64,000 nt of DNA, from assembly GCF_011752625.1 (NCBI RefSeq), contig NZ_VWXD01000001.1:62001-126000 (forward strand). Reading direction: 5' to 3'. This DNA is from Candidatus Pantoea formicae. GTDB taxonomy: Bacteria > Pseudomonadota > Gammaproteobacteria > Enterobacterales > Enterobacteriaceae. Under the pieces are notes generated by a model that did not search any database, had not been told where the DNA came from, and saw only the letters and a list, made by a program, of their open reading frames with translations. Position numbers and translations under genes: made by a program. Numbering within the stretch: position 1 is the first letter of the stretch; each line of letters starts with the position of its first letter. Below are positions 54,667 to 62,787 of the stretch, piece after piece.

Positions 54667-55576
54667 GGTTTTCCCCCAAAGGTCGCGCGTGGCGATTGTG
54701 AACCGTCAACGGCGAAGGCGGGGCCTGCACCGGAACGTAATCTTTCAGGAAGTGATAGCCGAGATAGTCACTGCTGCGGGCGCGCAGAATAGCGGATTGC
54801 ACCTCGACGCTGGCAATCGCCATGCCTTCCGTAGTGCCACTGTCGGCCACGATATTTCCCAACGGATCGATAATGCGGCTGTGGCCGTGATAGTGCAGAT
54901 TGCCGTGCTGACCGCAGAGATTGGATTCGATCATCCAGCACTGATTTTCCAGTGCGCGCACTCGGCCAAACAACGTGTAACTATCGACCATCGGATCGGC
55001 ATCGCCTGCACTGCCGTCACCGGCGTAACCCCAAGCGGTCGGCATGATCATGATGTCGGCCCCTTTCAGCGCCAGTTCACGCGTGCTTTCCGGGAACACC
55101 TTGTCGTAGCAGATCAGCATGCCGATGCGGCCAATTGGCGTGCTGAACACCGGAAAATCGCTGCCGGGATAGTAGACGTGTTTCTCATCGCCAGGTTGAT
55201 GCACTTTGCGATACACGCCGACCAAACCGTCTGGACCCAATAGCACCGCGCTGTTAAACAGCACTTCGGCACGTTCGGGATGGCGCTCGGTCATGCCAAA
55301 AACCACATGCAAGCCCAGTTGCGTGGCGAGCGTCTGCATGGCCTGCACGCTTTCGCCTTCAGTCACCACTTCGGCTTGCGCCATTTGCCAGGCCACTGCT
55401 TCACCGTTCCAGTTGAGCGTATCCGGCAGATAACCTTGCAAAACCTGCTCAGGGAACACCACCAGATCGGCGCCCTCCTGTGCCGCCTGTTCCATCCAAC
55501 TCAGCAGGTTGTTGAGATTGCGGGCTTTGTCGTAAAACGCAGGCAGAGTGACGCTGGCGATGGTGGTTTTGTTCAT
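54659..55576 (-). CDS. Carbon-nitrogen hydrolase (nitrilase superfamily)
   Basis: Amidohydrolase of 305 residues with the Glu-Lys-Cys triad: Glu in VVFPEQVLQGYLP (about 43), Lys in VYRKVHQPGDEKH and Cys in GMLICYDKVFPES. No signal peptide. It may act as an N-carbamoyl amino acid or beta-ureidopropionase-like amidase, or as another amidase branch. It is first gene of the operon nitrilase-ATPase-permease-binding protein-AtzG-AtzE-DMT, divergent from the XRE-cupin regulator 133 bp away. With the amidase it would give two consecutive C-N bond cleavages of an imported compound. Confidence 0.9.
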   Translation of the reverse strand: MNKTTIASVTLPAFYDKARNLNNLLSWMEQAAQEGADLVVFPEQVLQGYLPDTLNWNGEAVAWQMAQAEVVTEGESVQAMQTLATQLGLHVVFGMTERHPERAEVLFNSAVLLGPDGLVGVYRKVHQPGDEKHVYYPGSDFPVFSTPIGRIGMLICYDKVFPESTRELALKGADIMIMPTAWGYAGDGSAGDADPMVDSYTLFGRVRALENQCWMIESNLCGQHGNLHYHGHSRIIDPLGNIVADSGTTEGMAIASVEVQSAILRARSSDYLGYHFLKDYVPVQAPPSPLTVHNRHARPLGENHE

Positions 55577-55709
55577 AGCAGCTCCCAGAAGTTTTCTTAT
55601 AAACTGCTACTCTGCTCACATTTAGACCAATACAATTTTCTTATGTGATAATTTTTATCATATGTGAGAAATTAACTTTCCAGTTCACTAAGCAGAAGAA
55701 TCATTGCCA

Positions 55710-56369
55710 ATGAAAACCACCCGACAGCATGAAGCCTCCGGGCTGGGCGCCGCCTTGACCGGTGAACAAGATTTTGGACTGCGAATCAAAACGATACGTC
55801 AAGCACGTGAGTTAACGCTGGAGCAGGTTGCCGAGTTAAGTGGCGTGTCGATTTCGACACTTTCGAAGATTGAGAAAGGCCAGGTATCCGCTTCATTCGA
55901 TACTATTGCCAAGATTGCCAGCGCGTTTGATTACTCTCTGGCCGAACTGTTTGCCGATGAGTTGCCGGCGCCCTCGGTGGCGAGCACTGCCATTCAGGGG
56001 CGCCGCACCTACACTCTGGCTGGCAAAGGGCTGGCGTTTACCAATCCCTATTTTCGCTATGAAGTGCATGCCGCTGAACTGCTGGTGAAAGGGATGATTC
56101 CGGTGGTAATGGGGATTGAGACCCGCGAATTGCCGCCGCCGGAAGCCTGGTCTCAACATGCAGGTGAAGAGTTCATTTATGTTTTGTCAGGCGAAGTGAT
56201 GTTGCATACGCAGCTCTACGCGCCGCTGCGGCTGGCGCAAGGCGATAGCGCCTACATCGACAGTACGATGCGTCATACCTTTGTGCGGCTAAGTGAAGCT
56301 GCCGCCAGCTTGATTTCCATTTGCCAGACCGAAACGCTGGATATTGAAGATTTGACGCGCAGTGGCTAA
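55710..56369 (+). CDS. XRE-family regulator with C-terminal cupin domain
   Basis: Regulator of 219 residues: an XRE helix-turn-helix at about 25-80 (IRQARELTLEQVAELSGVSISTLSKIEKGQVSASF) and a cupin_2 sensor domain (about 120-205; WSQHAGEEFIYVLSGEVMLHT). Such regulators often respond to the amino-acid- or amine-type substrate of the adjacent operon. It is divergent from the nitrilase operon. ATG 55710 preferred over the TTG two codons upstream. Confidence 0.9.
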   Translation: MKTTRQHEASGLGAALTGEQDFGLRIKTIRQARELTLEQVAELSGVSISTLSKIEKGQVSASFDTIAKIASAFDYSLAELFADELPAPSVASTAIQGRRTYTLAGKGLAFTNPYFRYEVHAAELLVKGMIPVVMGIETRELPPPEAWSQHAGEEFIYVLSGEVMLHTQLYAPLRLAQGDSAYIDSTMRHTFVRLSEAAASLISICQTETLDIEDLTRSG

Positions 56370-56456
56370 TGGCGACCAGGGGCCGCCATGCTGCAAGTAA
56401 ATTAACGATGCGAACAACTACCGTTCAGATAGATGATCACGAGAAGCTTAATCGGC

Positions 56457-56489
56457 AAACAGCAGGCATGTAAGCCCCGCTGTCTGTTT
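56457..56489. terminator. Possible terminator between convergent xre and GMC genes
   Basis: Inverted repeat ACAGC (56459-56463) ... GCTGT (56479-56483) with flanking AAA and TGTTTT, about 90 bases after the regulator stop and 20 after the flavoprotein stop read on the other strand. The stem is short and interrupted, so the call is tentative. Confidence 0.35.
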
Positions 56490-56508
56490 TACAGTTCACA
56501 TGCAATGA

Positions 56509-58155
56509 TTATTCATGCTGACCCATAGTTTGCAGCATATGCTCCGCCAGTCTCAGGCTCAGCGCTGCACCCGTTAAGGTGGGGTTCATGCAAGAGGCAG
56601 AAGGCATTACGCTCGTACCGGCGATCCACATATTCGGATGGTCATGAGTACGACAGTTGCTGTCTACCACCGAGGTTTTTGCATCTTCCCCCATTATCGT
56701 GGTGCCCATAATGTGCTGGCGATCCTGGAACTTGGTGTCAATTGACAGGATTTCTGCGTTGAGCAATTCCGCGAACTTATGGAAATCCTTTATGCCCTCT
56801 TCTTTACCCGCATGCCAGTAATCGGTCACGCTGTAGTAAATTTCCGGCAGTGGAATGCCAATCGCATCTTTCTTGGTTTTACTCGGCGTAACGCGGTTTT
56901 CCGGCAGCGGCAAGGTTTCAAAATCAATCGCAAAATTGAGTGAACGCGCAGACTGACGGCGAATCTCTGCGTCCAGTTTCGATCCCAATACCCCTTTTTC
57001 AATCAACGAAGCAGCATAGTCCGCTGTAGGGACAGTGTTGCGGACTTTAATTTTATAACTCGGGAAATCTTTGCGGAACGCGCCATCACGATTGTTGAGA
57101 TAGACCAAGAGTTCCGTGGGTCCTTGTCCTGGCCAGACATCTTCAGACATCATCACATTCATGCTGATACCGGTATGCCCCATTAAATTGCGCCCCACCT
57201 GATCGGAAGAGTTGGCAATGCCATTGGGATATTTTTCCGAGGTGGACATCAGCAACAGTTTTGGTGACTCAATGCCGTAAGCGGCCAGCACAAAATAGTT
57301 GGCGGTAAGATGATGCTCAGATCCGTCCGGCTTTTTGTACCACACCCCGGTGATGCTGCCATCATCGCCCGCTTCAATGCGATACACCACCGCATTATCC
57401 AGCAGTGTTGCGCCCAGTTTTTCCGCTTCATCAATGTGCATTGAGCCGTCATATTTCGCGGCAATCGGGCAAACCGGGTTGCAGTTGTTATTACCGCCAC
57501 ACTTAGGGCGCTTACCCCAAGGTTTTGTCGCGCGGCCGTTGGGTTCCAGCACCGGATTGTATCCCCCTTTACCCAACATCTCCGTCAGGCGATCGAACAT
57601 ATAGCTGGTGGGCAAGCCGGGCATCGGGAAAGGGGTCGAACGTGGCGGCCAGGCTTTACCACCCTGACCACTCTCATCCTGGCCATCCATGCCTGAAACT
57701 CCCAACTCATGTTCCGCTTTGCCGTACCAGGATTCCAGCTCATCGTAACCAAAGGGCCAATCACGCCCGCGTCCGTATAGAGTGTTTAATTTGAAATCAT
57801 TAGGGATCATACGCCACAGCGCAGAGCCGAAGTGCCAGGTGGTTCCGCCCACCACACGCAGGTATTTAGTGGGGTATTTAACCGGGCCGACCTGTTGTAA
57901 ATAATCACCGTAGGTAGACGGAATATGCGGCGGGTTAGGATAAGGCGATCCCACCCCCTGCAACTTGATGTTGGTCAGTGACATTTTGAACGGAGAATTA
58001 CGGAAGCGTTCGACGATCTCCTGGCGTGAAACGCGAGGACCGGCCTCAAGAATGATCACCGACTTACCGGCTTTTGCCATTTGGGTGGCAACCAGACCAC
58101 CCATAACGCCGGACCCAATAATGATCACATCGGCATCGACCTTTTTAGCACTCAT
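56509..58155 (-). CDS. GMC-family FAD dehydrogenase, large subunit of periplasmic sugar dehydrogenase
   Basis: Catalytic flavoprotein of 548 residues (gluconate 2-dehydrogenase / FAD-glucose or sorbitol dehydrogenase group). N-terminal ADP-binding motif GSGVMGG (about 14-20) and ILEAG at the end of strand two. A cysteine cluster KCGGNNNCNPVCPIAAKY (about 218-235) matches the [3Fe-4S]-type site of FAD-glucose dehydrogenases. The C-terminal GMC domain has MWIAGTSVMPSASCMNPTLTGAALSLRLAEH with the catalytic-region His/Asn. No signal peptide of its own; it should be carried across the membrane by the Tat-bearing small subunit. The start overlaps the small-subunit stop by 4 bp. Confidence 0.9.
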   Translation of the reverse strand: MSAKKVDADVIIIGSGVMGGLVATQMAKAGKSVIILEAGPRVSRQEIVERFRNSPFKMSLTNIKLQGVGSPYPNPPHIPSTYGDYLQQVGPVKYPTKYLRVVGGTTWHFGSALWRMIPNDFKLNTLYGRGRDWPFGYDELESWYGKAEHELGVSGMDGQDESGQGGKAWPPRSTPFPMPGLPTSYMFDRLTEMLGKGGYNPVLEPNGRATKPWGKRPKCGGNNNCNPVCPIAAKYDGSMHIDEAEKLGATLLDNAVVYRIEAGDDGSITGVWYKKPDGSEHHLTANYFVLAAYGIESPKLLLMSTSEKYPNGIANSSDQVGRNLMGHTGISMNVMMSEDVWPGQGPTELLVYLNNRDGAFRKDFPSYKIKVRNTVPTADYAASLIEKGVLGSKLDAEIRRQSARSLNFAIDFETLPLPENRVTPSKTKKDAIGIPLPEIYYSVTDYWHAGKEEGIKDFHKFAELLNAEILSIDTKFQDRQHIMGTTIMGEDAKTSVVDSNCRTHDHPNMWIAGTSVMPSASCMNPTLTGAALSLRLAEHMLQTMGQHE

Positions 58156-58682
58156 GCGCTCTCTCCTGTTGTTGCCACTTTACCTGGTTGTGTTACGGCC
58201 CAATAGAACGGACCTCCGCCGTACGTTGGCACCACGAGAATGTCTCTGGTGGGGAGGTACATCAGCGCATCGGCGTAGGCGATCAGTTCCAGGTCACTGC
58301 CTGTCCCGACGACGCCCGTGTACCAGGCAGAAATCACCGTTTTTGCTGTCTGCCAGTCCGCGTTGTCCGCGCTGAATGCGGCAAGGAAATCGTCGACATG
58401 GGGAAAGGTGTGCTGCTGCAACAGCGTATGCAGGCTGTTCAGTTTCTGCGGAAACTGCGCATCATGCCGGGCCAAGGCGCTGAAATAGCGCTGCCCCAAA
58501 ATGGGACCCACAGGACGACTGACCAGGAAAGCTGAGACTTCAAGAAAAGCATTGTTCGCCATTTGCTCGGCAGCCAGTGCACGTGCAGGGAACAGTGAAT
58601 TGCACATCGCGCCAAGGGATAAGATACCCATGCCCTGTAATAAGCGACGGCGGGAAATTCGGGATGTTGAATTATGCGCCAT
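58152..58682 (-). CDS. Tat-exported small (gamma) subunit of the sugar dehydrogenase
   Basis: Small subunit of 176 residues, sorbitol/gluconate dehydrogenase small-subunit family. The signal region SRISRRRLLQGMGILSLGAMCNSLFPARALA holds a twin-arginine motif (SRRRLLQ), so the folded dimer with the flavoprotein is expected to be exported by Tat. The C-terminal half carries DLEIAYADALMYLPTRDILVVPTYGGGP-like family sequence. It overlaps the cytochrome stop by 11 bp and the flavoprotein start by 4 bp. Confidence 0.85.
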   Translation of the reverse strand: MAHNSTSRISRRRLLQGMGILSLGAMCNSLFPARALAAEQMANNAFLEVSAFLVSRPVGPILGQRYFSALARHDAQFPQKLNSLHTLLQQHTFPHVDDFLAAFSADNADWQTAKTVISAWYTGVVGTGSDLELIAYADALMYLPTRDILVVPTYGGGPFYWAVTQPGKVATTGESA

Positions 58683-60081
58683 GCTTTTTACCTCTGCGCG
58701 AACGGGAAATCAGAACTACCAACAGAATGATGATAACCACCGCTGCACTCCCCCATACTGCAGGCTGAGCCAAACGGGCAATGAGCGGGCGTTCGCCGCC
58801 CTCACGTACGGTTTTCACCTGTTCAGGTGTCACCGTCAGCTGGGCATTACCGAAGTTTTTCAGCACATAATTGCTGACATCCGCGATTTGCTGGTCAGTT
58901 AGACGATCGGTAAAGAGCGCATCCGGGCCGAATCCAGGCATATCAATATCCTGCCCGTTGACCCGGCGATGCACGCCATAGAGGATGGTGGCGATGAGGT
59001 TGTCTGCCTGGGGTGCGCCCGTTGCCGTGTTGTGGAACAGCGATGGATAAAGTTTATTACCCGAGCCATCAGGCTGATGACAGTTGGCACAGGTGCTGCC
59101 GTAGATTTTCCAGCCTTCATCAGGATGGCCCACCGCGCGAAGTGCGGCTTCATCTGTCGCCGGTTTACCCAAGGATTCGCGTGATGCGCCAGAAGACTGG
59201 CCCACAGCAGGGATCTGACGCAAATACGCCACCATGGCTGCGATGTCATCGTCATTGAGATACTGCAAACTGTGTTCAACCGCTTCAGCCATAGGACCCG
59301 CGGCCTGTGCTTTACCCGCAACATGCCCCGTCTTCAGATATTGCGCGATCTCTTCATCGCTCCAGTTGCCGATGCCCGAATGTTTGTCCGGTGTGATGTT
59401 GGGTGCAAACCAGCTACCCAAACTTCCCCCGCTCAACGCCTGATCGTTCACTTGCCCCATCAGTGAATTACGCGGTGTATGGCAGGTATCACAGTGAGCC
59501 AATGCATTGACTAAATAATCGCCGCGATTAACCTGCTCAGATTTGTCTTGTGCGGGAATAAACACCTTATTATCTGCAAATAAAGTATTCCATAACGCCA
59601 TACTTAAACGAATATTAAACGGGAAAGGCAGATCGGTGGCCGGTGGACGATGATCGCTGGCTTTCACTCCGTGCATAAAATAGGCATAAAGCGCATGAAT
59701 ATCAGCATCGGTTATTTTTGCGTAAGAGGTATAAGGCATCGCAGGATAAAGATGCTGTCCTTGTTTGTTTATACCTTCACGCACTGCCTTAGCAAAATCT
59801 TCTTCGGTGTAATCACCTATCCCTGCTGTTTTTGAGGGAGTGATATTACTGGCAACGATATTTCCTAACGGCGAAGAAATAACATATCCGCCTGACATTT
59901 CATCGCCCTGATTGGGTGGCGTGTGGCATGCACCACAATCCGCCGCAATAGCCAGATATTTCCCTTTCGCGATAAGTGATGCAGCATCAGGCGCATTTTC
60001 AGCATGGGCTAAAAATGTCGTCGACAACAGTAAACTCAACGCGAAAGGTAGACAACGTGGTCTCACCTTTCTTGCCTTCAT
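58672..60081 (-). CDS. Three-haem cytochrome c subunit of the sugar dehydrogenase
   Basis: Membrane-anchored periplasmic cytochrome of 469 residues that passes electrons from the flavoprotein to ubiquinone. Sec signal peptide (FALSLLLSTTFLAHA). Three CxxCH haem sites: CGACHTPPN (about 50), CDTCHTPRN (about 197) and CANCHQPDG (about 332). A C-terminal membrane helix (VWGSAAVVIIILLVVLI) is followed by a basic tail. First gene of the three-gene dehydrogenase operon, with a strong terminator 50-75 bp upstream that isolates it from the cupin gene. Confidence 0.93.
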   Translation of the reverse strand: MKARKVRPRCLPFALSLLLSTTFLAHAENAPDAASLIAKGKYLAIAADCGACHTPPNQGDEMSGGYVISSPLGNIVASNITPSKTAGIGDYTEEDFAKAVREGINKQGQHLYPAMPYTSYAKITDADIHALYAYFMHGVKASDHRPPATDLPFPFNIRLSMALWNTLFADNKVFIPAQDKSEQVNRGDYLVNALAHCDTCHTPRNSLMGQVNDQALSGGSLGSWFAPNITPDKHSGIGNWSDEEIAQYLKTGHVAGKAQAAGPMAEAVEHSLQYLNDDDIAAMVAYLRQIPAVGQSSGASRESLGKPATDEAALRAVGHPDEGWKIYGSTCANCHQPDGSGNKLYPSLFHNTATGAPQADNLIATILYGVHRRVNGQDIDMPGFGPDALFTDRLTDQQIADVSNYVLKNFGNAQLTVTPEQVKTVREGGERPLIARLAQPAVWGSAAVVIIILLVVLISRSRRGKKHGA

Positions 60082-60121
60082 AATAATTGCTTCCGGTTAA
60101 TAATAATTATGTGGTGTTAAA

Positions 60122-60157
60122 TAAGAAAACATTCCCGCAACAAAGTTGCGGGAATGT
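60122..60157 (-). terminator. Rho-independent terminator after the cupin-protein gene
   Basis: Perfect 13-bp stem ACATTCCCGCAAC / GTTGCGGGAATGT (60129-60157) with an AAA loop; on the minus strand it is followed by TTTTCTTATTT. It lies 40 bases after the cupin-protein stop, so that gene's transcript ends before the cytochrome gene. Confidence 0.9.
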
Positions 60158-60197
60158 AGAATATCAAATGATTTTGATTTACAAAATACAAACAGTG

Positions 60198-60905
60198 CTA
60201 CAACAGTTCATAATCATTAAAGATGATATATTCGCCACTGGCCGCCGTAATATCGACTTTCCCCGGCTCGGTTAAAAAAGCATCGCCCGGATGAACCCAT
60301 AGCTCTTTAACTCGATTCGGGTGTTTATCATCAGCAAGCAATACGCGTCCCTCAGTAAAGAAGACGCGAACACCCGGCCCATGCTGGGTATATTCGCCGC
60401 TGCTCTCGCCGGGTTTAAGGGTCACCTTCCACCCTTTGACGGTTTTTTTATCTAATACCTGCTGGAAAGCTTCACTCGCTGGGCGGCTGGCACCGCCAAA
60501 ATGTTGCGGGCCGGGAATATTGATTTCAAATGCAACTTGATGATTAACATTTGTACCGGTATTGGTGACTTTATCTGTATCAGATTTACCCTGATGTTCA
60601 CCAAATTTAACATTACCGGTTTTCATCTCGGTATTATTAACCGGTTTATCGGGATATTCGATTTTTACCGGACTGCCTTCGATATGTGTATTGACATAGT
60701 CCAGATGTTGTTCATGAAACAACGTTGACTCGCCGGGCTGGATTAACACCCGCATCACCGTCACATATTTATTTTCCAAAATAACATGGTGGAGAGGTTC
60801 CAAATCCGTCGCCACAACCTTTTCGGCTGCCTGAACTTGCAGGCTGGCAGCAAAGAGAGAGGAACACATCAACGTACTGGTGATCGTTTTGCGAATAATA
60901 GACAT
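60198..60905 (-). CDS. Exported cupin-fold protein of unknown function
   Basis: Protein of 235 residues with a Sec signal peptide (ITSTLMCSSLFAASLQVQAAE). Two cupin-like halves: LENKYVTVMRVLIQPGESTLFHEQHLDYVNTHIEG (His/Glu metal-type ligands) and WKVTLKPGESSGEYTQHGPGVRVFFTEG. It resembles bicupin oxygenases or isomerases, but no enzyme was recognised. It is 51 bp downstream of the lactonase gene, same strand, and probably co-transcribed with it. A role in sugar-lactone or sugar-acid handling in the periplasm is inferred from context. Confidence 0.7.
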   Translation of the reverse strand: MSIIRKTITSTLMCSSLFAASLQVQAAEKVVATDLEPLHHVILENKYVTVMRVLIQPGESTLFHEQHLDYVNTHIEGSPVKIEYPDKPVNNTEMKTGNVKFGEHQGKSDTDKVTNTGTNVNHQVAFEINIPGPQHFGGASRPASEAFQQVLDKKTVKGWKVTLKPGESSGEYTQHGPGVRVFFTEGRVLLADDKHPNRVKELWVHPGDAFLTEPGKVDITAASGEYIIFNDYELL

Positions 60906-60956
60906 TACGACTCCTGTTAAAATAACGAATGGCAGATGACATTAAGCGAGTGAAGT

Positions 60957-62105
60957 TTACTCAACAATCGTCACCCAATTTGCACCCTTCCCGGTTGGCG
61001 CTCGCTCAAGTAAATTAAGCTTCCCGCTTGCTTGGTTAATCGCGTAAAGCGCCACCTGTGTTGATTTCTGTCCTGATTCGATTAAGAAATGGCCTGAATT
61101 ATCAATCGCAAATCCACGGGGCTGCGCTTCCGTTTTGGTACTATTAATGAAGCTTAAATGCCCATCATCCGGTGAAATATGGAAAGCAGTAATATTGCTG
61201 CTGGTGCGCTCGGTGGAATAAAGGAAGCGTCCGTCTGGGGTAATGTGAATATCAGCCTGCCATAAACGCGGTTTTTCTGACTTTGGCAGATCATCATCGC
61301 CAGTCAGTGGACGCGCCTCGCCGCGCTGCATGGTGCGGGCAATCGCCGGGTCAAGTGAGGGTGTGGCTTCATGTTCGTTTAGCGTGCCATCTTTATTCAG
61401 CGTCAAACGCGAGATGTTGCCTGCCATCTCGGTTAATAAATAGAGATTCTGCTCGCCCTGCCCGTCTGGTTTCGGTGCGAAAGCAAAATGGCGCGGCCCA
61501 GTTGCAGCTTCTCGCTGAATGTTCACAAACGCCGGCTTGTTGGCTGTCACTTTGCCGCTTTGACTGTCAAAACGATACTGCAACATCTGATCTGCACCCA
61601 GCAACGGCACGTAGAGATAGTGGTTGCCAGGGTCAGTCTGGATCGAGTGAGCACGCTTGCCGGTGTGAACCACCTGCACAGGTGCGCTTTCCACTTTTCC
61701 ATCATTGGCGATGCGGTTAATACTGAACAAATCACCGCCGTACGAAGATGACAAGAGGAAACGCCCCGTCTTATCCAGTGCAATATAAGCCATCGCTTCC
61801 GGCAAAGGAGTATCGGCAAAATGACTCAGCGTGCCATCAGAGGCGATATGCCAACTCGATACGTGATAAGGCTGACTGCGTACCGAGACATACAGCGTTT
61901 TTTTGTCCTTCGACACCACCATTGGCATACTCTTCAACCCGGTTTGATATTCGCCAATCGGGCTGAGCGTTTGCTTGGATTTATTCAGCGTATAGGCCGT
62001 TACCGTGCCGCTATCACCATTCGATACGTAGACGAAGGCCGTCTCCTGCGCCATGACCGTTGAAGCGCAGAGCATCATGCCTGCTGCAATCAGAGTTTTT
62101 TTCAT
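60957..62105 (-). CDS. Exported seven-bladed propeller lactonase (Pgl family)
   Basis: Beta-propeller protein of 382 residues, lactonase family (6-phosphogluconolactonase YbhE-like), with a Sec signal peptide (MKKTLIAAGMMLCASTVMAQE), so it acts outside the cytoplasm. Repeats of the propeller are visible: FVYVSNGDSGTVTAYTL, TLYVSVRSQPYHVSSW, HYLYVPLLGADQMLQYRF, RFLYSTERTSSNITAF. A conserved RHFAFAPKPDG segment and the late GFAIDNSGHFLI match the family. Export of a Pgl-type lactonase next to a periplasmic dehydrogenase suggests it opens the lactone that the dehydrogenase makes. Confidence 0.86.
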   Translation of the reverse strand: MKKTLIAAGMMLCASTVMAQETAFVYVSNGDSGTVTAYTLNKSKQTLSPIGEYQTGLKSMPMVVSKDKKTLYVSVRSQPYHVSSWHIASDGTLSHFADTPLPEAMAYIALDKTGRFLLSSSYGGDLFSINRIANDGKVESAPVQVVHTGKRAHSIQTDPGNHYLYVPLLGADQMLQYRFDSQSGKVTANKPAFVNIQREAATGPRHFAFAPKPDGQGEQNLYLLTEMAGNISRLTLNKDGTLNEHEATPSLDPAIARTMQRGEARPLTGDDDLPKSEKPRLWQADIHITPDGRFLYSTERTSSNITAFHISPDDGHLSFINSTKTEAQPRGFAIDNSGHFLIESGQKSTQVALYAINQASGKLNLLERAPTGKGANWVTIVE

Positions 62106-62138
62106 TTATTTATCTCTTTTGTAGGGTACAACTTGTGA

Positions 62139-62777
62139 CTACCAGCGTGTTTTAAAGTGCTCGCACAACTCCAACACTGCGCTATCCGCTAATGCCGCGG
62201 GTTTCGTTGAGCAGTTGAGCCAAAGACGTGCCGTTTCTTCTAACTCTTCCAGAGAGAAACTGGCCGACGAAACCGAGGTTCCCCAGATCACCGGTCCTAA
62301 GCGCTCAAGCATCACGCCGCGCACATCGTTTGCTAATGCAGCGACCTGCTCCGCCACTTCGGCATGGCCCGGGCGACGGTAAGCGATCAACGGGATACGC
62401 CCCACTTTCATCACCTGGTAAGGTGTTAACGGCGGCAGAATGCTGTCGCGCTGCCAGACGCCAGCCAGCGTCAGCTGCACCAGATGGGTGGAATGGGTAT
62501 GAACCACGCCTTGCGCCTCAGGATTGCGGTCATAAATTTGACGATGCAGAAGCAGCGTTTTTGAGGGCTTATCACCTGAAACCCACTCACCTTCACGATT
62601 AACCTTGGCAATACGCGAAGGCTGCAAGTGTCCCAAGCAGGCATCTGTTGGCGTAATCAACCAACCATCTTCCAGACGGGCGCTGATATTACCGGCAGTA
62701 CCCGTGGTGTAGCCGCGATTGAAAAGGTCCGCACCGACCTGGCAAATCTCTTCACGTAAAGATTGTTCGTTTTGCAT
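62139..62777 (-). CDS. Class II aldolase-family decarboxylase (OtnC-like)
   Basis: Zinc-dependent class II aldolase/adducin family protein of 212 residues, closest in pattern to OtnC (3-oxo-tetronate 4-phosphate decarboxylase; YgbL). N-terminal GYTTGTAGNISARLEDGWLITPT phosphate-binding region; zinc His pair in GVVHTHSTHLVQLT and a later His in AYRRPGHAEVAEQ. ATG 62777 has TAAGGAG eight bases upstream; an earlier in-frame start would add 28 residues. It starts 11 bp from the symporter stop, so uptake and catabolism are in one operon; OtnK/DenD-type partners, if present, lie outside the window. Confidence 0.85.
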   Translation of the reverse strand: MQNEQSLREEICQVGADLFNRGYTTGTAGNISARLEDGWLITPTDACLGHLQPSRIAKVNREGEWVSGDKPSKTLLLHRQIYDRNPEAQGVVHTHSTHLVQLTLAGVWQRDSILPPLTPYQVMKVGRIPLIAYRRPGHAEVAEQVAALANDVRGVMLERLGPVIWGTSVSSASFSLEELEETARLWLNCSTKPAALADSAVLELCEHFKTRW

Positions 62778-62787
62778 CACGCTCTCC

